64,000 nt of DNA, taken from positions 191,709 through 255,708 of the forward strand of contig CAWDWG010000010.1 in NCBI GenBank assembly GCA_963805985.1. Reading direction: 5' to 3'. A program made the translations under genes and the position numbers. Positions 35,987-45,800 of the stretch are shown one piece after another. Every line of letters starts with the position of its first letter. Position 1 is the first letter of the stretch. Source of the stretch: Bog-257 sp963805985. Its GTDB lineage: Bacteria > Acidobacteriota > Terriglobia > Terriglobales > Acidobacteriaceae. The notes below the pieces were generated by a model. That model saw nothing but the letters and a program-made list of their open reading frames with translations. It did not search any database and had not been told where the DNA came from.

Positions 35987-37027
35987 ATGAGTAACAAATC
36001 GAAAATCGCGATTGCCGGCGCGGGGATTTATGGCGCGACGACGGCCATTCGGCTGGCGGAGCAGGGGCATGAGGTTCACCTGTTCGATCCGCTGGGCGTG
36101 CTGAACGCGGCGTCGGGGATCAACCAGTTTCGCATTCATTCGGGATATCACTATCCGCGCAGCCCGGAGACGATCCAAGAGACGATGGGCGCGCGTGCGG
36201 AGTTTCTCGAAAGCTTCGCACCGGCGATCGTGCGCAACAGCCGGCATTATTACGCGATCCCGCATGAAGGCTCGCAAACGCCGCCGGAGCTGTTCGAGCA
36301 GGTAATGCGCGAGCACAACATCCCGCTGCGGGCGTGCCGGCCGGAGTGGATGAACTTCGACTTTATCGACAAGTGCTATGAGGTCGAGGAGCAAATCTAC
36401 GATCCGGAGATTTTGCGCAAGGAACTGACGAAGCAGATCAAGACGCGCGGCGTGAACTTCCACAAACATGAATTCACCCAGGCGATGCGGGACGACTATC
36501 ACTGGGTGGTGTGGGCGACGTATGGGTTGGGGCCGTCGCGCGGGCTGTTCCAGTCGGTGAAGTATCAGGTGGCGGAGAAGATTCTGATCGAGCTGCCGGC
36601 GCAGTTGCGCGGGATTTCGCTGGTGGTGGTGGACGGGCCGTTCACGGCGTTCGATCCGTATGGCAGCTCGGAGCGCTCGATGTGGGGCTCGGCGAAGCAC
36701 TCGAATCATTGGACCACGACCGATCCGGATGAGCCCGTCCCGGAGCAGTTCCTCGCATTGCTGAATGGGCCGCGGTTTGAGCCGATCGCGTGGACGCGGC
36801 ATGAGGCGATGCGGAAGGATGCGATGCTGACCGTGCCGGCGTCGGCCGAGGCGAAGTATCTGGGATCAAGGTTCACGATTCGCGTGGTAGAGAACAATCC
36901 GGCGCAGGATCGGCGGACGCTGTATGTGCAGGAGACGGCGCCGGGGGAGATTCATATCTTCTCGGGGAAGGTGGTCAGCGCGGTGAAGGCGGCACGGCTA
37001 GTGTGTGAGAGAGTGGCTGGGGGTTAG
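35987..37027 (+). CDS. FAD-dependent oxidoreductase, DAO-type fold
   Basis: A 346-residue flavoprotein starting KIAIAGAGIYGATTAIRLAE, a GxGxxG dinucleotide fold followed by an acidic strand end (EVHLFD). FRIHSGYHYPRSPETIQET is the motif shared with glycine/D-amino-acid oxidase-like enzymes of surface-glycan loci. VWATYG and the C-terminal HIFSGKVVSAVKAARLV complete the FAD contacts. The substrate is unknown. It lies downstream of the GT21-like gene on the same strand. Base use is noticeably G-rich at third positions but similar to neighbours. Confidence 0.85.
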   Translation: MSNKSKIAIAGAGIYGATTAIRLAEQGHEVHLFDPLGVLNAASGINQFRIHSGYHYPRSPETIQETMGARAEFLESFAPAIVRNSRHYYAIPHEGSQTPPELFEQVMREHNIPLRACRPEWMNFDFIDKCYEVEEQIYDPEILRKELTKQIKTRGVNFHKHEFTQAMRDDYHWVVWATYGLGPSRGLFQSVKYQVAEKILIELPAQLRGISLVVVDGPFTAFDPYGSSERSMWGSAKHSNHWTTTDPDEPVPEQFLALLNGPRFEPIAWTRHEAMRKDAMLTVPASAEAKYLGSRFTIRVVENNPAQDRRTLYVQETAPGEIHIFSGKVVSAVKAARLVCERVAGG

Positions 37028-37063
37028 TTTTGCAAGGCCCGTCGAACATTGCTTCCGGCGCCG

Positions 37064-37111
37064 AGAACCGCAGATCCCTCGGTCGGACTGAAGTCCTCGG
37101 TCGGGATGACA
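37064..37111 (-). repeat. CTGTCATCC-type element, single copy
   Basis: Reverse-orientation copy (GAACCGCAGATCCCTCGG ... GTCGGGATGACAG). It lies between the FAD oxidoreductase and hemQ. After it, 37137-37205 carries reiterated AGCT-centred words (CTCGTAGCTGGTAGCTCGGG, TAGCTCGCGGCTCGTAGCTC) running up to the hemQ stop. Confidence 0.8.
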
Positions 37112-37197
37112 GAGCAATAAACGGGATCGAGAATTTCGCGGCTCGGGGCTCGTAGCTGGTAGCTCGGGGCTTGTAGCTCGCGGCTCGTAGCTCGCGG

Positions 37198-38043
37198 CTA
37201 GCCGCTAATTCCCAGCCACTCTTCGAACTTGGCGATGGGACAGCGGACTCCTACGAAGAATTGTCCAAACGCCGCGTATTCGGCGCTGACCTGGTCGAAG
37301 CGCATCTCGTAGATCAGCTTTTTGAAGACCAGCGGTTCGGGCGCGAACAGGTCGACGCCCCACTCCCAATCGTCGAAGCCGATGGAGCCGGTGATGATCT
37401 GCTGCACCTTGCCGGCGTAGCGGCGGCCGACCATGCCGTGCTCTTCCATTTGGCGCTGGCGCTCTTCGATGGGCAGCGTGTACCAGTTGAGCTGCTCACC
37501 GCGCTTGCGATCCATCGGATAAAAACACAGATACTTGCTGTCGGGGATTTTGGGATAGAGGCGCGGGCGCATGGCCTGGCGCTGGCGCTCCATCGTCTCC
37601 TCGATTTCCTTGTTCCATTCTTCCGAGTGCTGCACGACGCCGCGTTCCGTGAGCTGGCGATAGAGCTTCACGCTGGAGTCGTAGAGGCCGAGCTCGATGA
37701 TCGAGAGATACGAGTGCATCGGCTCGAGATATTCCTGGAGCTCGGTGCGGTTGAGTTGAAGCTCGGCGGCGTTGAGCTCCTCGAACGAATCGCGGAAGTG
37801 CACCAGCAGCAGGTCGCCCTTGTGGCCAAGTAGCGAGTAGACCGCGCTCTGGCCAGCTTCTTCCGGCTTCGACAGCACCGCGACCGCCTCGCGCGCGATT
37901 TCCTGCTGGCGCGCTGGGCTGAGCTTGCGCCACTCCGGCCAGCGGAAGCGAAACATCTGGTGGAGAACGCTCAGGCCCTCGAGGGTGAGAGGGACGGCGT
38001 GGAGGTCGGGAGCGGTTTGGACGGCGGAGTTGGTGGAGGACAT
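37198..38043 (-). CDS. hemQ: Coproheme decarboxylase (chlorite-dismutase family)
   Basis: HemQ/ChdC oxidatively decarboxylates coproheme III to heme b, the last step of the coproporphyrin-dependent heme pathway. The 281 aa carry the chlorite-dismutase fold twice. Diagnostic positions are Tyr188 in QLNWYTLPIEER (catalytic Tyr), His202 in EEHGMVGRRYAGKV (heme ligand) and FDDWEWGVDLFAPEPL. FYPMDRKRGEQ is strongly conserved. A true chlorite dismutase would carry a distal Arg pattern that I do not see, so HemQ is preferred. No other heme genes are adjacent. Confidence 0.94.
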   Translation of the reverse strand: MSSTNSAVQTAPDLHAVPLTLEGLSVLHQMFRFRWPEWRKLSPARQQEIAREAVAVLSKPEEAGQSAVYSLLGHKGDLLLVHFRDSFEELNAAELQLNRTELQEYLEPMHSYLSIIELGLYDSSVKLYRQLTERGVVQHSEEWNKEIEETMERQRQAMRPRLYPKIPDSKYLCFYPMDRKRGEQLNWYTLPIEERQRQMEEHGMVGRRYAGKVQQIITGSIGFDDWEWGVDLFAPEPLVFKKLIYEMRFDQVSAEYAAFGQFFVGVRCPIAKFEEWLGISG

Positions 38044-38078
38044 TCTTTCTCACCCAAAATTGTGCTGATGCTGTCGCA

Positions 38079-38501
38079 TCATTGTAGTCCGGCGGGCCGC
38101 AGAGCTGCGAGTTCGAGAAACTTTCGCACCGTAACGATGGCAATGCCTTCGTAGGAGCCAAGCTGCAGTAGGTGGCGATCGCCGCTGACAACAGAATCAG
38201 CACTACCGGCGACGGCGGCTTCCACCACCCGATTATCGTCCGGGTCACCTCTGATGACATTCAAAACGAAAGCGGGCTCGACCAGCCCTGCAATGCTTTC
38301 GAGCTTGCGGCGAATGAGCGCAGCGTCTTCCGCTTTCACCTCAAACTTGTCGCGTAATTTTTCGTCGAGTTCGTCAAGCAGTGCGGAGGAAGTCAAAAGC
38401 GTGAAGGCTCGCTGCAGCGCGAGGTCGAGAAACAGGCCGGGCAGTCCGCCGAACATGAACGCCGAAACATAGATATTCGTATCCGCGACGACGCGGATCA
38501 T
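38079..38501 (-). CDS. PIN-domain toxin (COG1569-like)
   Basis: A 140-residue PIN protein. Metal-ligand candidates are Asp in VVADTNIYVSAFM, Glu in ALLDELDEKL, Asp in GDPDDNRVVEAA and Asp in VVSGDRHLLQL. It is of the PIN subgroup annotated as a putative toxin of type II systems. Its start overlaps the antitoxin stop by four bases (ATGA), and RNase activity is expected. The convergent hemQ side leaves a 35-bp gap. Confidence 0.88.
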   Translation of the reverse strand: MIRVVADTNIYVSAFMFGGLPGLFLDLALQRAFTLLTSSALLDELDEKLRDKFEVKAEDAALIRRKLESIAGLVEPAFVLNVIRGDPDDNRVVEAAVAGSADSVVSGDRHLLQLGSYEGIAIVTVRKFLELAALRPAGLQ

Positions 38502-38761
38502 CCGGTTCTGCGTTGCCGCTTTTCTCGGCGGAAGTCATCCGACAGTTGTTCCACGTCGGCTTCCGATCGTATTGCGAGAGCCCGCCCGGTACGGCGAGTA
38601 CGGCGCAGGAGAGCATCCCATTCCGCATTCGTCGTCAGGTAGCGCCGCAGAGCTTCGCGAAGCAGTTCGCTCATGCTCCTACGTTCGCGGCGTGCGAGGG
38701 ACTGTGCCTCAAGCAAGAGCTCCGGAGGGAGGGTGATCGAAACTGTCTTGCCACCGGGCAT
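38498..38761 (-). CDS. Ribbon-helix-helix antitoxin
   Basis: Begins at ATG 38761 (MPGGKTVSITLPPELLLEAQ), though an ATG at 38782 is also possible. The VSITLPPELL strand and the helix pair RRERRSMSELLREALRRYL form a standard CopG/RHH DNA-binding unit. The acidic/basic tail (ADVEQLSDDFRREKRQRR) should bind the PIN partner. It is the first gene of a two-gene operon and probably autoregulated. A second, unrelated-type VapBC pair is at 5953. Confidence 0.86.
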   Translation of the reverse strand: MPGGKTVSITLPPELLLEAQSLARRERRSMSELLREALRRYLTTNAEWDALLRRTRRTGRALAIRSEADVEQLSDDFRREKRQRRTG

Positions 38762-38866
38762 GACCACAGTGTAGAGCAGCATCCGCGATTTTCAAACGAC
38801 GTTCTGACGCGGACCAACTGATTCGTCGTCCGTTATAATCGGCTCTCGTTATTAGGGAGCCAGCCC

Positions 38867-39772
38867 ATGCCACGCGGCATCATGCCTCGCCGGCCATCGC
38901 GCAGCGGACGTCAGGAGAAGGTTTCGAGTGCAGCTGCGCGCGCGAAGGCGCGAATCGCGTCGTCGCGCCCAAGCCCCGCCCTAGCCAAAACAGGGCTAGA
39001 ACGGGCCACCCAGGCAAAAGGTGGGGCACTTGCGTCCAAGCGCGCATCCACGTCCAAGTCGCTAGCGAAGCCCAGCGGTAAGCCGCCCAAGGGCTACAAT
39101 CCGGTCGCGCCGGCGCGGGTGAGCGAAATTCTGAAGCGGCTGGACGAGCGCTATCCCAAGGCCAATTGCGCACTGCATCACTCGAGTGCGTGGGAGTTGC
39201 TGGTGGCGACGATCCTTTCGGCGCAGTGCACCGACGTGCGCGTCAACATGGTCACGCCTGGATTGTTCCAGAAATATCCGACGCCGGAAGCTTTCGCGGC
39301 GCTTCAGCCTGAGGACTTGCAAGACGACATCCGCTCAACCGGATTTTTTCGTAATAAGGCTAAGTCACTGGTGGGGGCGGCGCGCAAGGTTATCGGCGAG
39401 TTTGGCGGCGAGGTGCCGCGCACGATGGACGAGTTGCTGACTGTTCCCGGCGTGGCGCGCAAGACAGCGAACGTCGTGCTTGGCAGCTGGTACAAGATCG
39501 CCGACGGCGTGGTGGTTGACACGCATGTGCAGCGCATCTCGCGGCGACTGGAGCTGACGAAGAACAGCGATCCGGGGAAGATTGAGCAAGACCTGATGAA
39601 GGTGATCCCGCGCGAGAAGTGGATTCTGTTCTCGCACCAGATCATCCTGCACGGCCGCGCGCTGTGCCTGGCACGAAATCCCAAGTGCGCCGATTGTCCC
39701 CTGGAGAATATCTGCCACGCCGGAGATAAGACGTGGAGCACGGTGGACATGCACAAGAACGCGAAGTTGTGA
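38867..39772 (+). CDS. nth: Endonuclease III (Nth) with a long basic N-terminal extension
   Basis: A DNA glycosylase/AP lyase for oxidised pyrimidines. The catalytic core begins near residue 80 (VAPARVSEILKRLDERYP). It carries the HhH motif LLTVPGVARKTANVVL with Lys199, Asp218 in VVVDTHVQRISRRL, and the [4Fe-4S] loop CLARNPKCADCPLENIC (C-x6-C-x2-C-x5-C). The first ~75 residues are Ala/Lys/Ser/Arg-rich and disordered in appearance; start ATGs at residues 1 and 6 are both possible. Such basic tails may help DNA binding. The gene is monocistronic. Confidence 0.95.
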   Translation: MPRGIMPRRPSRSGRQEKVSSAAARAKARIASSRPSPALAKTGLERATQAKGGALASKRASTSKSLAKPSGKPPKGYNPVAPARVSEILKRLDERYPKANCALHHSSAWELLVATILSAQCTDVRVNMVTPGLFQKYPTPEAFAALQPEDLQDDIRSTGFFRNKAKSLVGAARKVIGEFGGEVPRTMDELLTVPGVARKTANVVLGSWYKIADGVVVDTHVQRISRRLELTKNSDPGKIEQDLMKVIPREKWILFSHQIILHGRALCLARNPKCADCPLENICHAGDKTWSTVDMHKNAKL

Positions 39773-39915
39773 GGAGAAGCAACTAGCTATTAGCTATTAG
39801 CTATTAGCTATTAGCGAAGAGGCGGCGGGATCAATTCGGGCCGCCGGGCTGGGGAAGGAAATAACGGGCCCAGACGCGGGCCTGAAGGCCCGCTCTACCA
39901 GAGCAACCTCGCGTC
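39773..39915. repeat. Short tandem TAGCTATTAG repeat and hairpins
   Basis: About 39785-39816 consists of four tandem copies of a 7-8-bp word (AGCTATT / TAGCTATTAG). After it come a GCGGGCCTGAAGGCCCGC hairpin (about 39876-39893) and CTCTACC, a unit that recurs widely in the window. It lies between nth and the convergent DUF2911 gene, so it may serve as a terminator for both. Confidence 0.75.
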
Positions 39916-40434
39916 TCACTGCACCTTGAAAGGCGCGAAGTGGCCCAACTTGTCCAAATCCAGACGCAGGTTGCACTGGCCGGGGGCGATGTGCTCCAGG
40001 GCGACGTTTAGGTCGCCCTCGGGACTCGGCAGCTCGCCTGAATCCATGGGCACGCGCACCAGGTCATTCTTCTCGTCATAGGCGCCGGTCATGTCGGTGC
40101 TCTTGGAGACGATTAGGGTCCACTGCTTCGAGGATGGAATCACGAACAGCGTGTAAGCGCCAACGCCGAGGTTATGCGCGCCGATCACGACGGGCGCGTT
40201 AGTGAAAAGCGTCATCGGCTTGCCGCCCGGCGCCCAAGGTTTGCCGAACGGAACCTGCGTTCCAACGCCCTTCTTCAGATTGACGGTGACGTGTTGATAC
40301 TGGATGACCAGTTGTTTTTCTTCATCAAAGTTGCAGGTTGTCGTGCCGGTTGAAGAGGAGCTGTCCTGCGCGACGGCCGCGCAGGCTAAGAAGATGGAAG
40401 CGAGGATAATGGCGCAGGAAGTGACGCGGTGCAT
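39916..40434 (-). CDS. DUF2911 family secreted protein
   Basis: A 172-residue protein with a signal peptide (SCAIILASIFLACAAVAQ) and a beta-rich DUF2911 domain: PFGKPWAPGGKPMTLFTNAP, GAYTLFVIPSSKQWTLIVSK, DEKNDLVRVPMDSGE. It probably acts in the periplasm or outside the cell; the family function is unknown. It is monocistronic. Confidence 0.85.
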   Translation of the reverse strand: MHRVTSCAIILASIFLACAAVAQDSSSSTGTTTCNFDEEKQLVIQYQHVTVNLKKGVGTQVPFGKPWAPGGKPMTLFTNAPVVIGAHNLGVGAYTLFVIPSSKQWTLIVSKSTDMTGAYDEKNDLVRVPMDSGELPSPEGDLNVALEHIAPGQCNLRLDLDKLGHFAPFKVQ

Positions 40435-40706
40435 AACCGGCCTCCAAAGGCGACAGTTTAGAAGTTTGTAGGATTCCGGTCTGTGATATTAAACCGGGAA
40501 AACGGGAAATGGCTATGCTTTGTTACCTACCCGATACGGGGCATTCTTGAATATCGCTGAAATTGCTACCATTTAAGCGGGGGGCGATGAAACTGTCGCG
40601 GCGTTTTCCGCATCTTTCCAACCGTATTCTCGGCCAGAAGCGCAATCCTCATCGTTGGTAGGACGGAACCACCGCCGGCGCGGCCACACGGTTACTGCGT
40701 AAGCTC
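40435..40706. other. Intergenic region upstream of the ABC exporter
   Basis: A divergent promoter region between the DUF2911 gene and the ABC exporter. It is less GC-rich near 40480-40580. No dispersed palindrome of the main families and no reading frame with support was seen. Promoters for both genes are expected but not pinpointed. Confidence 0.4.
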
Positions 40707-42528
40707 ATGACGGAAAGCCACAAGACGCACGTCAGCGCATGGCAGGAGCGGCTCTCGGCGATGCGCAACATGCCGCCGGTGCTGAAGATCGTCTGGGATT
40801 CCGGACGGCTGGTGGTGACGCTGGGCTTCGTCTTCCGGCTGTTTGCGGCGCTGCAGCCGGTGGGCATTCTGTATGTCGGCAAGCTCATTTTCGACACGGT
40901 CGCGCATACCCCGTCGCATCAGGGCTTTCCGCATCGGCTGTGGTGGCTGGTGGCGATCGAGTTCGTCATCGCCGTAGTGGGCAATATTCTGACCCGGACC
41001 ATCGACTATCTGGATTCCGTCCTGGCCGACAAATACACGCGCCACGTCAGCATTCGCGTGATGAAACACGCGGCCGAACTGGACGTGATCGCGTACGAAG
41101 ATCCGGTGTTTTACGACCGGCTGGAGCGCGCGCGGGTGCAGGCGACCGACCGGCTGGCGATGATCCAGATGCTGGGCCGGCTGGTGCAGCAAGTGATCAC
41201 GACGATTACCCTGTCGGCGACCATTATTTACTACTCGCCGTGGCTGCTGCTGCTGCTGATTGCGGGGGTGGTGCCGGCGTTCGTCGGCGAGAGCCACTTC
41301 GCGTTTCTGGGCTATGCCAAGAATTTCCGCCAGACGCCGATCCGCCGCAAGCTGGATTATCTGCGGCTGGTGGGCGGCAGCAAGGAAGCCGCGAAGGAGC
41401 TGAAGCTCTTCGGGCTGAGCAAGTTTTTGACCGACCGCTTCACGCGCTTCTCGGACGAAGTTTACGAAGAGAATGTCGCGCTGTCGAAGCGCAAGTTGAT
41501 CTGGGGAAATTTGCTGTCGATCATCGGCTCGCTTGGGTATTACTCGGCGTATGTGTACGTGATCTGGCGGACGGTGGTGGGCGCGCTGAGCATCGGAACC
41601 TTGTATTTGCTGGCAGGCGCGATCCTGCAAGCCAGCACGCAAATCCAGATGATCTTCTCGACGCTCTCCGGCGTCGCCGATCAAGCGCTGTTCCTCACCG
41701 ATCTGCTGGCGTTTTTCGAGATGCAGCCGACGATCCGGTCGAAGCCCAACGCGCTGCCGGCGCCGCGGCCCATCCGGCGCGGCTTTGAGTTTCGCAACGT
41801 CAGCGTTTGCTTATCCGGGAAGCGAGCGGCGGATCCTGAAGAACCTCGACTTCACACTGCATGTGGGCGAGCGGGTGGCGCTGATCGGCGAAAATGGCCA
41901 GGGCAAGACCACGATCGTGAAGCTGATCACGCGGCTGTACGACCCGACCGAGGGGCAGGTGCTGCTGGACGGCGTGGATTTGCGCGACTACAGCCTGGAA
42001 GATCTTTACAAGGAGATTGGCGTAATTTTTCAGGATTTCATGCGATATGAGATGACCGCCCGCGAGAACATTGCGGTGGGGCGCATCGAAGAAATTGGGA
42101 ACACCGGGGAGATCGTGTCGGCTGCGCATAAGAGCCTGGCGGATGAGGTGATCGCCAAGCTGCCCGACAGTTACGAGCAGATGCTGGGGCGGCGTTTCGA
42201 GAGCGGCGTTGATCTCTCGGGCGGCGAGTGGCAGAAGCTGGCGCTGGCGCGGGCGTATTTGCGCGATGCGCAGCTGCTGATTCTGGACGAGCCGACAGCG
42301 GCGCTGGACGCGCGCAGCGAGTACGAAGTCTTCGAGCGCTTTGCCGAGCTGACCGGCGGCAAGATGGCGCTGTTCATCTCGCATCGATTTTCCACGGTTC
42401 GCATGGCGGACCGGATTGTTGTGCTGGCCGATGGGCGCATCTCAGAAGATGGCAGTCACGAGAAGCTGATGGCGCTGGGCGGGCAGTATGCCGAGATGTT
42501 CGAGTTGCAGGCGGCGAGTTACCGGTAA
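40707..42528 (+). CDS. ABC exporter (fused permease-ATPase), frameshifted
   Basis: A half-type ABC exporter of about 607 aa. The membrane domain (frame 1, 40707 to ~41805) has six helices beginning KIVWDSGRLVVTLGFVFRLF. The ATPase (frame 2) has Walker A GENGQGKTTIVKL, Q-loop FQDFMRYEMTA, signature LSGGEWQKLALARAYL, Walker B LLILDEPTAALD and switch His in ISHRFSTVRM. The junction is in GFEFRNVS | FAYPGSERRIL: one extra G at about 41806 breaks the frame. With that base removed the two halves join exactly as in MsbA-type exporters. The substrate is unknown. Confidence 0.88.
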
Positions 42529-42848
42529 GGCTTAGCTGGTAGAGCGGACCTTCAGGCCCGCGTCCTGCACCGAAAAACAGCGGGCTTTAGTCCCGGCTTG
42601 AGAAAAGCGTGCCCTGATTATTGCTGTCATCCCGAGCGGAGCCCGCTTCGGGCGGAGCCGAGGGATCTGCGGTTTGCCCGAAGTGGTATCCAGCTGCGAG
42701 CGAACCGCAGGTCCTTCGACTGCGCGTCCGCCCGATCCGCAAAAGAAGCGGATCGGGAAAACCGGGCGGACGCTCCGCTCAGGATGACAACTTAGGTGAG
42801 AAGTGCCGTAGACGCTGGCCTGAAGGCCAACTCTACCGAATAGAAACC
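42529..42848. repeat. Repeat block with an inverted CTGTCATCC-type pair
   Basis: Left arm about 42624-42677 (CTGTCATCCCGAGCGGAG ... GAGGGATCTGCGG), right arm about 42696-42790 (GCGAGCGAACCGCAGGTCC ... CCGCTCAGGATGACA), with only ~20 bp between. The right arm has the longer hairpin core with CCGATCCGC/GCGGATCGG. GCGGGCC...GGCCCGC-type units flank the pair. No gene lies between the arms. Confidence 0.85.
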
Positions 42849-45800
42849 ATGGCCGTAGCCAATCACAGAGACGTGGTGGAGATCGCCGACCGGGCGGAGC
42901 CCGCGCCGAAGCACGGCCCGCAGCGCGAGGCCAGCCTCGGCCAGGCCGCGCGGCATTGGGCGAACGGGCTCTCGTGGCTGCCGGCTGTCAAGCAATCCAG
43001 TCACTACGCCGAGCGCGTGGCCGCGCTCAATCGCCGGCTGGAGCCGCTGCTTGCTCAGCTGGATTTCACGCTCGATCCCGATGAGCAGCTTCCTGAAGAC
43101 CTGCAGTGGATGTTCGACAACGTGCGCCTGGTGCGCATGACGCAGGGCGATGTGAAGCAGGCGGTGGCTTCGTTGCGGCGCGTGCCGCATGCGCGCACGC
43201 CGGACAAAACCGTCATGCCGCGCGTGCTGGCCATCGCGCAGGATTTCCTGCAGGCGGTCGAGTATCAGTATTCCGACCGCGCCTTCGCGACTTACGTTGA
43301 AGCCTTCCAGTCGCTGATCGTCCTCAACGTGAACGAGCTTTCGCTGCTCGGTCCGGCGATGAAGCTGGTGGTGCTGGAGGAGTACGTCACGCGCGGCGAG
43401 GAAGTTCTGCAAACGCCGGAAGGCGAGCGCAACATCAGTATGCTGATCGGCTCGATGCGCGATCTTTCCGAAGCGCCGTGGAAGGAATTGCTGGAGCCGC
43501 TGATCGTCTTCGAGCAAGTCCTGGCGCAGGATCCGGCGAAGGCTTACGCGCGCATGGATTATGCCAGCCGCGAGCTCTATCGCCACACCGTGACGCATTA
43601 CGCCGAGCACTCCGACTGTTCGGAGTTGGAGATCGCAGGCACTGGGCTGGAGCTGGCGGAGGAGTCGACGAAGCATCCGGCGAGCGATCCGCGCCTCGCG
43701 TGGCGACGCTCGCATGTGGGCTATTACCTGATCGGCGAAGGTGCGCGGCAGCTGCGGGCGCGGGCGGGAGTGCGGCTGCCGTTCAGCGAAAGCGTGCAGG
43801 AATTCCTGCGCCGACATCCCGACGAGTTCTATCTCGGCGGCATCGAGATTCTGACCTTGCTGATCGTGCTGGCGATCATGACGCCGGTGTTCAGTATCTT
43901 CAACACATTCCTCGGGCGCATCTTCGCGATTCTGGTGTTGCTGCTGCCGGCAAGCCAGAGCGCGGTCGAGGTGATGAATTACCTGACCACGGCGCTGCTG
44001 CGGCCGCGCATTCTGCCCAAGCTCGACTTCTCCGAAGGCATTCCCGACGACTGCGTGACCATGGTCGTGGTGCCGACGCTGCTGCTCAGCGAGAAGCAGG
44101 TGCGGCATCTGGTGGACGATCTCGAGGTGCGCTATCTCGGCAACTCCAGCGCCAACCTGCACTACGCGCTGCTGAGCGATATGCCCGACTCGGCCGAGGC
44201 GCCCAACGAAGACGATCCGCTGGTGGAGCTGGCGGCGCGGCTGATTCGCGATCTCAACAAAAAGTACGAAGGCAACGGCTTCGGCACGTTCTCCCTGTTC
44301 CATCGCCATCGCATCTACAACCCGCGCGAAGGCGTATGGATGGGCTGGGAGCGCAAGCGCGGCAAGCTGCTCGACTTCAACCGGCTGATCAACGACAAGT
44401 ACGACAGCTTCCCGGTAAAGATCGGCGACCTGTCGCTGCTGCCGCGGGTGCGCTTTGTGCTGACGCTCGACAGCGATACCGAACTGCCGCGCGGCACCGC
44501 GCATCGGCTGGTGGGCGCGATGGCGCATCCGCTGAACCAGGCGATCATCGATCCGCGCGAGAACATCGTCGTCGCCGGCTACGGGATCTTGCAGCCGCGC
44601 GTCGGCATCAGCGTGCAGAGCGCGTCGCAGTCGCGGCTGGCCAGCATTTATTCCGGGCAGACGGGATTCGACATCTACACGCGCGCGACGTCCGACGTTT
44701 ATCAGGACCTGAAGGGCGAAGGCATTTTTGCCGGCAAGGGAATTTACGAAGTCGAGACGCTCAGCAAGGTGCTGGAGCATCGCTTCCCGCGCAATGCGCT
44801 GCTCAGCCACGATCTCATCGAGGGCGCGTACGCGCGTGCCGGGCTGGTCAGCGATGTCGAACTGATCGACGATTATCCTTCGCACTACAGCGCTTACAAC
44901 CGCCGCAAGCATCGCTGGGTGCGGGGCGACTGGCAGATCGTAAGCTGGCTCTTCGGATCGGTGCCCGACGAGAGCGGCCGCCGCGTGCCCAATCCCATTT
45001 CGTTTCTCTCGCGCTGGAAGATTCTGGACAATCTGCGGCGCAGCCTGGTCGAGCCGGGAATCTTTCTGCTCTTCGTGCTGGGCTGGACCGCGCTGCCCGG
45101 CAGCCCGCTGTACTGGACGCTGGTGACGATCGCGATTCTGTTTGTGCCGCCGTGGTTCCAGTTTGCGTTCTCGGTGGTGCGGGCGCTGATCGCAGGACAG
45201 CTCAGTCCGATTCGCGATGCCATTGTCGGGCTGGGCAAGGCGATGGTCGGCGTCTTCCTGACGCTCACCTTCCTGGCGCACCAGACACTGATCTCGATCG
45301 ACGCGGTGTTTCGTACGTTCTATCGCCGCCTGATTTCGCGGCAGCGGCTGCTGCAGTGGGAGACCGCGGCCGAAGCTGAGCTGGTCATCAGCAAGCGCAC
45401 GTTTGTCGATGTGCTGCTGAACTGGACGCCGGCGGTCGCGCTCGTTGTCGGCGTGATCGTGCATTACCCCATCGTCACGCACTGCCCGACGCGCTGCCGA
45501 TTTTGATTTTGTGGGCGATCGGCAAGCCGGTGTCGGTGTGGCTGAATCGGCCGCCGCGTCCGCTGCACAGGAACATCACGGTGCAGGACCAGCGCTTCCT
45601 GCGCCGCGCCGCGATGCATATCTGGCGCTACTACTCGGAATTCAGCACGGCGGAGCACAACTGGCTGATACCCGACAACGTGCAGGAAGAGCCGGCCAGA
45701 ATCGCCGCGCGGCTCTCGCCGACGAATCTCGGATTTCTCTTCAACGCGCGGCAGGTGGCGTGCGAGTTCGGATATCTCACCGTGCCGGAGTTCGTGGAGC

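Noticed and set aside
42792..45482. 896-aa open frame on the minus strand
   Set aside because: It is antisense to the NdvB-like gene, has His/Arg/Gln-rich composition typical of the complement of GC-rich codons, and no domain.
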